A stretch of DNA of 8,425 bases from Gemmatimonadaceae bacterium (GCA_017881545.1 JADGQU010000085.1:1-8425), one strand, 5' to 3'; positions 1 to 6,148 are shown, counted from the first letter of the stretch. Program-made: numbers and translations. Notes: generated by a model from the sequence alone, not told the origin.

Positions 1-836
1 ATCGAGCCGACGGGATTCGATAGCAGGGCGCGCAGCGTGTCGACTTCCGCGAGGACGTGATTCGCGTTTGTAACGAGCGTGGTGTCGCGCCTGAAGCGGC
101 CGAGGTTTCCCTTGTTCGATGCCATCAGCGTTCGAATCGAATCAGTCGCCGCCATTGCGTGTGCTGCCCGCGCCCGGAGATCGCCCCGCCCCGAGCCGGC
201 GATGAGGCCCTTTCCACGCGTCGCTCTCGAGCTGAGACTCGACATTCCAGCCTCCACATCCGCCAAATCGGGAAGTCCGCTCGCGCGATAGTTCCCGACG
301 GTGCCGACGGGCCGGCCGATCTTGTCGGCCAGCTCCTTCGTAGCGGCGCCGAGCTCGGCGACCACGGGTCCAATGGACGCAATGTCGTCGGTGAGATTTC
401 CAACCGCGGCTCTTGGACGCGCGTAAATCGTGTCTCCATCGTGCAGTGGACGCGCGGTCATCGTCCCCGGTGAAATGGACACGACCAGGGTTCCAATCAT
501 GCTCCCGCCAGGTTTGATCTGCGCGTACGAATCCCGGCGCACGCTCGCGAGCGCCTCAGACAGGAATTGGGTCGTGATCAGGATCCGCTCCGATTCGGGT
601 ACGGTGGCGGGACGGAAGGAGATGTTGGTGACAATTCCCTCCTTTTGGCCGGCGAGCCACACTTCTGTACCTGCAAGGAGACCGGGCGCTTCGGCGGTAA
701 CGACGTACAGGGTAACCTTCTTGCCATGAAGAGCGCCCACGCGCGCGAACAGCAGAACGGAGACGATCACTGCCGCGACCGCCGCCGCCGCGATGATTCC
801 CGTTCTCAGCTCTCTCCAGTGAAGTTGGCGGGGCAT
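1..836 (-). CDS. MCE/MlaD-domain lipid-transport protein (3' end beyond window)
   Basis: Read on the minus strand from ATG at 836-834, the frame stays open for 278 codons to the window edge, so the C-terminus is missing. Residues 1-11 are basic, and about residues 12-34 form one hydrophobic membrane anchor (GIIAAAAVAAVIVSVLLF). An MCE domain follows at about residues 40-123, with the family pattern APGLLAGTEVWLAGQKEG and, later, QIKPGGSMIGTLVVSISPG. The rest, about residues 145-278, is polar and likely helical, as in periplasmic MCE proteins. MCE proteins are anchored in the inner membrane and bind or pass lipids between membranes, usually with an ABC transporter. No permease or ATPase gene lies in this window; partners could lie beyond the left edge. 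The ATG has no Shine-Dalgarno but has TATATT just upstream. The next in-frame stop upstream leaves no better ATG/GTG start. The family call is strong; the exact substrate is unknown. Confidence 0.88.
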   Translation of the reverse strand, partial: MPRQLHWRELRTGIIAAAAVAAVIVSVLLFARVGALHGKKVTLYVVTAEAPGLLAGTEVWLAGQKEGIVTNISFRPATVPESERILITTQFLSEALASVRRDSYAQIKPGGSMIGTLVVSISPGTMTARPLHDGDTIYARPRAAVGNLTDDIASIGPVVAELGAATKELADKIGRPVGTVGNYRASGLPDLADVEAGMSSLSSRATRGKGLIAGSGRGDLRARAAHAMAATDSIRTLMASNKGNLGRFRRDTTLVTNANHVLAEVDTLRALLSNPVGS

Positions 837-905
837 TGAGCGAATATAAACACGAGCTATCGGGACCGCTTATCTTATGGGATACATGACGGCCAATAAC
901 ACGGA
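837..905. promoter_or_regulatory. Divergent promoter region between MCE gene and pnt operon
   Basis: These 69 bases separate the start codons of two divergent genes, so promoters for both are expected here or inside the gene starts. For the MCE gene a TATATT hexamer (843-848, minus strand) sits where a -10 box of a leaderless transcript would be. For pntAA the best -10-like word is TATCTT at 871-876, with no convincing -35 box. I see no clear operator or terminator. Confidence 0.45.
843..848 (-). promoter_or_regulatory. Candidate -10 box (TATATT), leaderless start of MCE gene
   Basis: On the minus strand TATATT (5 of 6 matches to TATAAT) covers positions -12 to -7 relative to the A of the MCE start codon. 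That would put the transcription start on or next to the ATG. There is no purine-rich ribosome site between it and the ATG. No good -35 box is seen at 866-871. This is an inference from spacing only. Confidence 0.35.
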
Positions 906-2093
906 ATGCTGATAGGCGTCGCCCGAGAGATTGCGATCGGAGAGAGACGTGTCGCGCTCGTTCCGGAAGTCGTCCCATCGCTTACGCGCGCCGGGCATCG
1001 CGTTGTCCTCGAGTGTGACGCGGGACTGCGAGCGGGTTTTACCGACGATGCCTATCGGGCCGTCGGCTGCGAGATCGTCGACGCGCCGGAGAAGATCTAC
1101 TCCACCGCCCAAATGGTCCTGAAAGTCCAGCGTCCCGGACGCGCTGAATCGAGCGGTCAGGCCGAGCTGGACTTGCTGACGGCAGGCACGGTTCTCATCG
1201 GATTGTTCCAGCCATCCGGCGATCCGGCGTTTTTTCAGCAAGTGGCCGAACGGAAGATCATCACGTGCAGCATGGAGCTGGTGCCGAGGACGACGCGCGC
1301 TCAGATGATGGATGCGCTATCCTCGCAAAGCACTGTCGCCGGTTACAAGGCTGTGCTGCTTGCGGCGAACGCGCTTCAGAAATTCTTCCCGATGCTCATG
1401 ACCGCGGCCGGCACCGTGCGTCCCGCGCGAGTGCTCGTCATTGGAGCCGGTGTCGCCGGACTGCAGGCGATCGCGACGGCGCGTCGCATCGGTGCGGTCG
1501 TAGAAGCGTTCGATACGCGCCCGGTGGTCAAGGAACAGGTACAGAGCCTGGGGGCGACCTTCGTCGAGCTCGACGTGCACGTTGAAGACGCTCAGGACGC
1601 GGGCGGCTACGCCCGGGCGCTGAGCGAGCTCCACATCCGGCGCGAGAAGGAGCTGATCCACAACCACGCATTGCAGGCTGACGTGATCATCACCACGGCG
1701 CTCGTGCCGGGGAGAGCGGCGCCGGTGCTCGTCGCCGCGGAGACGGTCAAGGCGATGCGCCTCGGCTCCGTGATCGTCGATCTCGCCGGCGAGCAGGGCG
1801 GCAACTGCGAGCTGAGCGTGCCCGGCGAGACAGTCGTGAGGCACGGTGTCACGATCATGGCACCGCTCCACATCTCCAGCGAGCTCGCCTATCACGCCAG
1901 CCAGATGTACGCCAAGAACATCTCGGCGCTCGCGACGCTGCTTGCGCCGAAGGGCGAGCTCAATCTCAACTTTGGCGACGACATCATCGCCGCCGTGGTC
2001 GTTACCGCCAATGGCGAAATCCGGCACGAGCCGACACGCCTGCGACTGAGCATGCCGCCCCTCAAACAACCTCTTGTGGAGTCTGCCAAGTGA
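906..2093 (+). CDS. pntAA: NAD(P) transhydrogenase alpha subunit, NAD(H)-binding domain I (PntAA)
   Basis: The 395-residue product is the soluble NAD(H)-binding domain (dI) of proton-translocating transhydrogenase, which exchanges hydride between NADH and NADP+ at the cytoplasmic membrane. The N-terminus MLIGVAREIAIGERRVAL is typical of the alanine dehydrogenase/PntA family. The RQD loop is intact: R128, Q133 and D136 within PRTTRAQMMDALSSQS. The Rossmann glycine motif is GAGVAG at 180-185, with acidic D203 (AFDTRP) for the adenosine ribose. DLAGEQGGNCE at 292-302 is also diagnostic. The protein ends where dI ends, so this is the split-alpha type (as in Rhodospirillum rubrum and Thermus) and not the fused E. 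coli PntA of about 510 residues. The ribosome site is weak (ACGGA directly before the ATG). The stop overlaps the GTG start of the next gene, so it is first in a three-gene operon. Nothing looks damaged. Confidence 0.95.
   Translation: MLIGVAREIAIGERRVALVPEVVPSLTRAGHRVVLECDAGLRAGFTDDAYRAVGCEIVDAPEKIYSTAQMVLKVQRPGRAESSGQAELDLLTAGTVLIGLFQPSGDPAFFQQVAERKIITCSMELVPRTTRAQMMDALSSQSTVAGYKAVLLAANALQKFFPMLMTAAGTVRPARVLVIGAGVAGLQAIATARRIGAVVEAFDTRPVVKEQVQSLGATFVELDVHVEDAQDAGGYARALSELHIRREKELIHNHALQADVIITTALVPGRAAPVLVAAETVKAMRLGSVIVDLAGEQGGNCELSVPGETVVRHGVTIMAPLHISSELAYHASQMYAKNISALATLLAPKGELNLNFGDDIIAAVVVTANGEIRHEPTRLRLSMPPLKQPLVESAK
2078..2081 (+). promoter_or_regulatory. Shine-Dalgarno of pntAB, supports GTG start
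   Basis: GGAG lies 8 bases before the GTG at 2090, inside the end of pntAA. It supports the GTG start that overlaps the pntAA stop (GTGA), the usual arrangement for translational coupling. Confidence 0.6.
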
Positions 2094-2413
2094 GTCAGGA
2101 GACGATTCTCGGCATCTATGTCTTCATCATGGCGATCTTCGTCGGCTTCGAGGTGATCAGTCGCGTCCCCTCGGTGCTGCACACGCCGCTCATGTCGGGG
2201 ACGAACGCGATCCACGGCATCGTGGTGCTCGGCGCATACCTCGTCGCGGGCTCAGCGGACACGCCGCTCCTTCACGTGCTGGGATTCATCGCGGTCGTGT
2301 TCGGTGCCGCGAACGTCTTTGGGGGCTTCGTCGTGACGGATCGCATGCTCGAGATGTTCAAGAAGCGCGAGGTCGCCCTGCCCAAGGCTGAGGCCGAGAA
2401 AAAGAATGCTTGA
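2090..2413 (+). CDS. pntAB: NAD(P) transhydrogenase alpha2 subunit, membrane domain II part (PntAB)
   Basis: This small membrane protein (107 residues, GTG start) supplies the alpha-side helices of the proton channel of transhydrogenase. The most diagnostic stretch is RVPSVLHTPLMSGTNAIHG at residues 25-43, nearly invariant in the family. Three hydrophobic segments are visible at about residues 5-23, 41-55 and 60-83, followed by a charged, lysine-rich cytoplasmic tail. His42 (in NAIHG) occupies the position described as the channel histidine (alpha2 His42) in the Thermus thermophilus structure. The gene overlaps pntAA by 4 bp and pntB by 8 bp, so the three products are very likely made together and assemble into one membrane complex. 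It is a little shorter than some homologues, but all three helices are present. Confidence 0.94.
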   Translation: MSQETILGIYVFIMAIFVGFEVISRVPSVLHTPLMSGTNAIHGIVVLGAYLVAGSADTPLLHVLGFIAVVFGAANVFGGFVVTDRMLEMFKKREVALPKAEAEKKNA

Positions 2414-3806
2414 TTTCCGCGAATCGGTGATAGCTCTCAGCTACATCGTCGCCGCGGTGTTTTTCATTTTCGGACTCAAGCACCTGAGCTCGCCCGCGAC
2501 GGCGCGGGCCGGCAATCGCCTCGCGGCAATCGGAATGGCGCTCGCGCTAGGCGTGACGCTGCTGGACCGGCAGATCGTGTCTTTCTGGACGATCGCCATT
2601 GGAACGTTGATTGGTGCAGCGATAGGCGTGTACTTCGCCAGGACCGTTCAGATGACCGCGATGCCGCAGATGGTAGCGCTCTTCAACGGCATGGGCGGAG
2701 GGACGGCGGCGCTGGTGTCGGTGGCGGAGTTCCTGCGGCTCACGCGAGCTGGCGATGCAATCGGCTGGGGCGAGGGGACGTCGATCGTGCTCGGGACCGC
2801 GATCGGCGCGATCTCGTTTACGGGAAGCATCATCGCGTTTGGAAAACTTCAGGAGATTCTTCCCGGAAGGCCGCTCCAGTTTCCGCTTCAGCGGCTGATC
2901 AACGCGTTCATTCTGCTCTCGGTACTGGGACTCGGTGGGTTTGTCGTTGTCGGTGGCGGTGGCCCGACAGCTCTCTGGCTGCTTTTCGCCGCGGCGCTGG
3001 TGCTGGGCGCGATGTTCGTGCTCCCGATCGGCGGCGGAGACATGCCGGTCGTGATCTCCATCCTCAACTCGCTTACTGGCCTCGCTGCGGCGCTCACCGG
3101 ATTCGTGCTGCACAATCAGATGCTCGTGGTGGCTGGAGTTCTAGTGGGTGCATCCGGCACGCTCCTCACGTTGCTCATGAGCAAGGCGATGAACAGATCG
3201 GTGGGCAACGTGCTGTTCGGCGCATTCGGGGCAGCGAGCAGTGATGCGGTCGCGGCCACTAGCGCTGTTGGACGCACGGTCAGGCAGACGACTCCCGAGG
3301 ATACGGCAATCGCGCTCGCGTACGCGAGGAGCGTCGTGATCGTGCCGGGATACGGTCTCGCCGTCGCCGAAGCGCAGCATACGGTCCGGGAGCTCGCGAC
3401 CGATCTGGAGAAACGAGGCGTCGACGTTAAGTATGCCATTCATCCTGTCGCGGGTCGCATGCCTGGTCACATGAACGTGCTGCTGGCCGAGGCGAACGTG
3501 CCTTATGACCAGCTACTCGAGATGGATCAGGTCAACGGAGAATTTCCGCAGACGGACGTCGTGCTCGTGGTGGGTGCGAACGACGTCGTGAATCCGGCCG
3601 CCCGCGACGATCCATCGAGTCCGATCTATGGGATGCCGATTCTCGACGTGGATCGTGCGCGCAACGTCATCGTCCTCAAGCGCAGCATGGGCCACGGCTT
3701 CGCGGGAATCGATAACGCGCTTTTCTATAACGACAACACGCGGATGTTGTTCGGGGACGCGCGTCAATCGCTGACTCAGGTCGGGCAGGCGCTCAAGAAC
3801 GTCTGA
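2406..3806 (+). CDS. pntB: NAD(P) transhydrogenase beta subunit, domains II and III (PntB)
   Basis: The 466-residue product completes the transhydrogenase. About residues 5-265 are a multi-helix membrane domain with the family motifs MPQMVALFNGMGGG (86-99) and IGGGDMPVVISILNSLTG (208-225), including D212 and N221. About residues 290-466 form the NADP(H)-binding domain III: GYGLAVAEAQH (315-325), VAGRMPGHMNV (348-358), AEANVPY (361-367), VGANDVVNP (389-397) and KRSM (425-428), the last contacting the 2'-phosphate of NADP in known structures. Length is close to that of E. coli PntB. N94 stands where E. coli has the channel residue His91, a substitution known in other transhydrogenases. The start overlaps pntAB by 8 bp; purine-rich sequence lies just upstream. 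The last 14 bp overlap the end of the opposing rhomboid gene. Confidence 0.95.
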   Translation: MLDFRESVIALSYIVAAVFFIFGLKHLSSPATARAGNRLAAIGMALALGVTLLDRQIVSFWTIAIGTLIGAAIGVYFARTVQMTAMPQMVALFNGMGGGTAALVSVAEFLRLTRAGDAIGWGEGTSIVLGTAIGAISFTGSIIAFGKLQEILPGRPLQFPLQRLINAFILLSVLGLGGFVVVGGGGPTALWLLFAAALVLGAMFVLPIGGGDMPVVISILNSLTGLAAALTGFVLHNQMLVVAGVLVGASGTLLTLLMSKAMNRSVGNVLFGAFGAASSDAVAATSAVGRTVRQTTPEDTAIALAYARSVVIVPGYGLAVAEAQHTVRELATDLEKRGVDVKYAIHPVAGRMPGHMNVLLAEANVPYDQLLEMDQVNGEFPQTDVVLVVGANDVVNPAARDDPSSPIYGMPILDVDRARNVIVLKRSMGHGFAGIDNALFYNDNTRMLFGDARQSLTQVGQALKNV

Positions 3807-4389
3807 CCCTTCGCGCGGCGACAACGCCGCCGAGAAAACCGCCGATGTGCGCCTGCCAGCTGATGCCCGGCGCGCCCGGCATCATGCCGAGGACGAGGCC
3901 GCCCCACAGCACAGTGACGACAATGCTGAGGAGGATGCTGCCGAAGCTCCGAGTGTACCATCCCGTGAGCATCAGAAATCCGAGATAGCCGAAGATCACG
4001 CCACTGGCCCCGATGTGCACTGAGCCCGGGGCGCCGAGCAGCCACGCTGTGAGGCCTGATCCGATCATTCCGGCCACCGTCACCGGAATAAAGTGTCTCT
4101 CATCGCGAAGCATCACCATCCATCCCAACGCCAGGAACGGGATACTGTTGGCGACGATGTGATTGAGGCTAGCGTGCAGGAACGGGGCGAACAGAATGCC
4201 GCGCAGACCAATCGTCGTGCGGGGAATGACGCCCAGAACCAGGAGCGAGCCACCCAGGAGGGTGTTCACGACGAATACCGCCCAGAACACGGCTAGCGTG
4301 CCGCCCAAAACGACTGCCTGGGTTTTGAGGGTGCTCGTTATGCTACGTGCGCGATCGTCGACGGTGACCCGTGATCTGGAGAATTCCAT
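3793..4389 (-). CDS. Rhomboid-family intramembrane serine protease
   Basis: The 198-residue product is a compact six-helix rhomboid, which cleaves transmembrane helices of substrate proteins within the membrane. The catalytic serine motif GASG is at 127-130 (Ser129), and the catalytic histidine is His181 in SWQAHIGGFLGG. The H-x4-H-x3-N pattern of the family is present at H72, H77 and N81 (HASLNHIVAN). Hydrophobic segments run from about residue 25 to 190, and a short basic tail (ARRVRRS) ends the protein. There are no extra domains, so this is the minimal bacterial form. The first 20 residues are polar and probably cytoplasmic. The Shine-Dalgarno is weak (AGG very close to the ATG), so the exact start is less certain than the family. 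The gene is convergent with pntB. Nothing in the context names the substrate. Confidence 0.9.
   Translation of the reverse strand: MEFSRSRVTVDDRARSITSTLKTQAVVLGGTLAVFWAVFVVNTLLGGSLLVLGVIPRTTIGLRGILFAPFLHASLNHIVANSIPFLALGWMVMLRDERHFIPVTVAGMIGSGLTAWLLGAPGSVHIGASGVIFGYLGFLMLTGWYTRSFGSILLSIVVTVLWGGLVLGMMPGAPGISWQAHIGGFLGGVVAARRVRRS
3815..3830. terminator. GC-rich hairpin after pntB, possible terminator without T run
   Basis: A perfect 6-bp stem GCGGCG/CGCCGC with an ACAA loop begins 9 bases after the pntB stop. There is no T run on the plus strand, so it is not a standard intrinsic terminator. It also lies in the last codons of the opposing rhomboid gene, where a run of Arg codons (AARRVRRS) alone could produce it. 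It may still slow RNA polymerase or protect the 3' end. Confidence 0.25.
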
Positions 4390-4458
4390 AGCCTACAGAA
4401 GAGGACATCCTCCCGACTGACCGGGACCGATGCAGAATTCGGAGAGCAAAGAGGGGAA
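4390..4458. other. Short spacer between tRNA-Arg and rhomboid
   Basis: This 69-base stretch lies downstream of the tRNA and upstream of the rhomboid gene, both on the minus strand. It holds one small inverted repeat, TCCCG/CGGGA (4411-4415 and 4422-4426, 6-base loop), with no T run behind it. No gene is seen. The rhomboid could be read through from the tRNA promoter. Confidence 0.4.
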
Positions 4459-4532
4459 TGCGCGCGGCGGGACTCGAACCCACGACCTTCGGCTCCGGAG
4501 GCCGACGCTCTATCCAACTGAGCTACGCGCGC
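4459..4532 (-). tRNA. tRNA-Arg (anticodon CCG)
   Basis: Read on the minus strand this 74-nt sequence folds into a full cloverleaf. The acceptor stem is GCGCGCG/CGCGCGC, the D stem GCTC/GAGC with loop AGTTGGATA, the anticodon stem TCGGC/GCCGA with loop CTCCGGA, and the T stem GTGGG/CCCGC with loop TTCGAGT (one G-T pair). The anticodon is CCG, reading the arginine codon CGG. The discriminator base is A, and the following bases are TTC, so CCA is not encoded and must be added after processing. The gene is divergent from idh, with only 37 bp between its 5' end and the idh ATG. Confidence 0.96.
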
Positions 4533-4549
4533 AGTGTAACGACCTGCCC

Positions 4550-4568
4550 AGAGGGATTAACTTCCTCT
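4550..4568 (+). promoter_or_regulatory. Possible idh ribosome site within a small inverted repeat
   Basis: AGAGG (4550-4554) is the only purine-rich site before the idh ATG, and lies 15 bases away, rather far. It is complementary to CCTCT at 4564-4568, directly before the start codon, so the two could pair with a 9-base loop and hide the site. Alternatively, TAACTT at 4558-4563 sits at -12 to -7 of the ATG, as a leaderless -10 box would. The sequence cannot decide between these. Confidence 0.3.
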
Positions 4569-4583
4569 GATGACACCTGGAAA
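4556..4583 (-). promoter_or_regulatory. Candidate tRNA-Arg promoter overlapping idh start
   Basis: On the minus strand TTTCCA (4578-4583) and GTTAAT (4556-4561) are separated by 16 bp, giving 4 of 6 matches to each sigma-70 consensus box. Initiation would fall about 15-20 bases before the mature tRNA 5' end, a normal leader length. The boxes lie across the first codons and the leader of idh. The matches are modest, so this is a candidate only. Confidence 0.3.
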
Positions 4584-6012
4584 GCGAAAGATAACCGTAC
4601 TGCCGGGCGATGGAATCGGCCCGGAGGTCGTTGAATCAGCCCTCGAGATCATAAAAGCATCCGGCGTCGCCGTCGAGTTCGAGAAATGTGAGGCGGGCGC
4701 ACGAGCGTTTCAGAAAGGCATAGTCACCGGAATCCCCACAGAAACGATCGAGTCGATCGAGCGCACCCGCGTCGTCCTCAAGGGCCCCCTCGAGACCCCG
4801 ATCGGCTTCGGCAACAGAAGCGCGAACGTCAACCTTCGCACCCTCTTTGAGACGTACGGCAACATCCGGCCTGTCCGCGAGCTGCCCGGGGTGCAGACGG
4901 CGTTCACCGGACGCAATCTCGATATCGTCATCGTGCGCGAGAACATCGAGGATCTCTACGCCGGCATCGAGTACATGCAGACGCCGGGCGTCGCGGAGGG
5001 TCTCAAGCTGATCTCGCGCGAAGGATGCGAAAAGATCATCAAACTCGCATACGCGTATGCGCTTGCCGAAGGTCGAAAGAGCGTGCACTGCGCCACCAAG
5101 GCGAACATCATGAAGCTCACCGAAGGATTGTTCCAGCGCACTTTCGAGGATCTCGCCCCGCAGTATCCCACCATCAAGTCCAAACATATTCTGATCGACA
5201 ACTGCGCCCACCAGCTCGCCATGCGCCCCGAACAGTTCGATGTAATCGTCACGACGAACATGAATGGCGACATCCTGAGCGATCTCACCTCCGGCCTCAC
5301 CGGCGGGCTCGGTTTCGCGCCTTCAGCGAACATCGGAAACGAGGTTGCGATCTTCGAAGCCGTGCATGGCTCCGCGCCCGACATTGCCGGCAAGAACAAG
5401 GCGAACCCGACGGCGCTCATCCTGAGCGCGGCGATGATGCTGCGCCAGATCGGCGAAGGCAAAGCCGCGAACGACGTCGAGCAGGCCGTCCTCGTGACGC
5501 TCGAGAGCGGATTGCGCACAAGCGACATGATTGGCGTCGACAAGCCGGCGACAACGACCGGGTTCACTCAGGCCGTGATCGCCAACCTCGGAAAGCGCTC
5601 GAAGGTCAGCCCGCCCAAAGAGTACAAAAAGGTCGAGATGCCCCCGTCGCGGCTGGGAGTGAACGTGGTTCTGGCGAAGAGTCGTCGCCTGAGCGGACTC
5701 GACGTCTATATAGAGTCGGATCTCGATCCCGCAACGCTGGCGGCCGATCTGGAAAAGCTGACGCTCATGTCCCCGCTCAAGCTCCAGATGATCACGAACC
5801 GTGGCGCGCAAGTCTTCCCGTCGAGCGGGCGGCGGGTGTCCCTCGTCGATCACTTTCGGTGCAGATTCGTACTCCGCGAAGCCGCCACGAGTTTTGGAGA
5901 CGCCGAGATTCTCTCGCTACTCGGCACCATCGGCGCGGCTCACCGGTGGATGCACATCGAGAAGCTCCAGGAGTTCGACGGCCAGCCCGCGTTCTCCAAA
6001 TCGCAACTATAG
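4570..6012 (+). CDS. icd: Isocitrate dehydrogenase, Thermus/Rickettsia-type with C-terminal domain, probably NAD-dependent
   Basis: The 480-residue product converts isocitrate to 2-oxoglutarate and CO2 in the TCA cycle. The N-terminus ITVLPGDGIGPEVVESAL marks the IDH/IMDH family. Substrate residues are present: S84, N86 and R90 in GNRSANVNLR, R100, R123 and Y130 in VRENIEDLYAGIEY, K177 (CATKAN), and metal-binding aspartates D234 and D238 in NGDILSDL. The cofactor loop reads HGSAPDIAGKNKANPTALIL (266-285), with D271-I272 where NADP enzymes such as E. coli Icd carry Lys-Tyr; this points to NAD+. After the catalytic core (to about residue 340) comes a C-terminal domain of about 130 residues, as known in the approximately 470-500 residue Thermus and Rickettsia enzymes. 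The start is fixed by the conserved N-terminus. It stands alone, divergent from tRNA-Arg. The family is certain; cofactor choice is inferred. Confidence 0.93.
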   Translation: MTPGKRKITVLPGDGIGPEVVESALEIIKASGVAVEFEKCEAGARAFQKGIVTGIPTETIESIERTRVVLKGPLETPIGFGNRSANVNLRTLFETYGNIRPVRELPGVQTAFTGRNLDIVIVRENIEDLYAGIEYMQTPGVAEGLKLISREGCEKIIKLAYAYALAEGRKSVHCATKANIMKLTEGLFQRTFEDLAPQYPTIKSKHILIDNCAHQLAMRPEQFDVIVTTNMNGDILSDLTSGLTGGLGFAPSANIGNEVAIFEAVHGSAPDIAGKNKANPTALILSAAMMLRQIGEGKAANDVEQAVLVTLESGLRTSDMIGVDKPATTTGFTQAVIANLGKRSKVSPPKEYKKVEMPPSRLGVNVVLAKSRRLSGLDVYIESDLDPATLAADLEKLTLMSPLKLQMITNRGAQVFPSSGRRVSLVDHFRCRFVLREAATSFGDAEILSLLGTIGAAHRWMHIEKLQEFDGQPAFSKSQL

Positions 6013-6040
6013 CGTCTTGTTTCTATTCTCGACTCAGTTC

Positions 6041-6116
6041 AGAACGGAGGAAAGTCCCGGCGTCGTGAACTAAATAGCTGACACCTACGCTACTGACGCC
6101 TCCCGCCCGTTCTTTT
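6041..6116 (+). ncRNA. Candidate structured RNA element or terminator (nested stems plus T run)
   Basis: On the plus strand AGAACGG (6041-6047) pairs perfectly with CCGTTCT (6107-6113). Nested inside, GGCGTC (6059-6064) pairs with GACGCC (6095-6100), and TAGC (6075-6078) can pair with GCTA (6089-6092). The outer stem runs directly into TTTT (6113-6116). The internal loop on the 5' side holds the bases AGGAAAGTCCC. It could be a long-loop terminator of idh, a leader structure of the amidase transcript, or a small RNA. Each stem alone could occur by chance in this GC-rich DNA; their nesting and the T run are what make it notable. Confidence 0.3.
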
Positions 6117-6143
6117 GCAGTTTTGTGACACGCAATCTCGACC

Positions 6144-6148
6144 GAGGA
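6144..6148 (+). promoter_or_regulatory. Shine-Dalgarno of the amidase, selects ATG at 6158
   Basis: GAGGA lies 9 bases before the ATG at 6158. The alternative in-frame GTG at 6125 has no comparable site, and starting there would add 11 residues before an otherwise typical Tat signal peptide. This decides for 6158. Confidence 0.7.

Noticed and set aside
57..978. Several open frames in 57-978 on both strands.
   Set aside because: All are shadows of the minus-strand MCE gene, which runs off the window, or run across its start into pntAA.
1317..2069. A 250-codon antisense frame opposite pntAA.
   Set aside because: His/Arg/Asp-rich shadow typical of the antisense of GC-rich genes; pntAA is well supported.
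4391..4409. Upstream ATG with a good GGGAGG site (minus strand, ATG at 4409) as the rhomboid start.
   Set aside because: It is not in frame with the rhomboid and yields only a short peptide; no frameshift evidence is seen.
4459..4532. Integration site of a mobile element at the tRNA-Arg gene.
   Set aside because: No integrase and no repeated tRNA 3' end is visible in the window; neighbouring genes are core metabolism.
5025..6068. A 347-codon open frame within idh.
   Set aside because: It is an arginine-rich shadow frame of a clearly recognised gene, with no family features.
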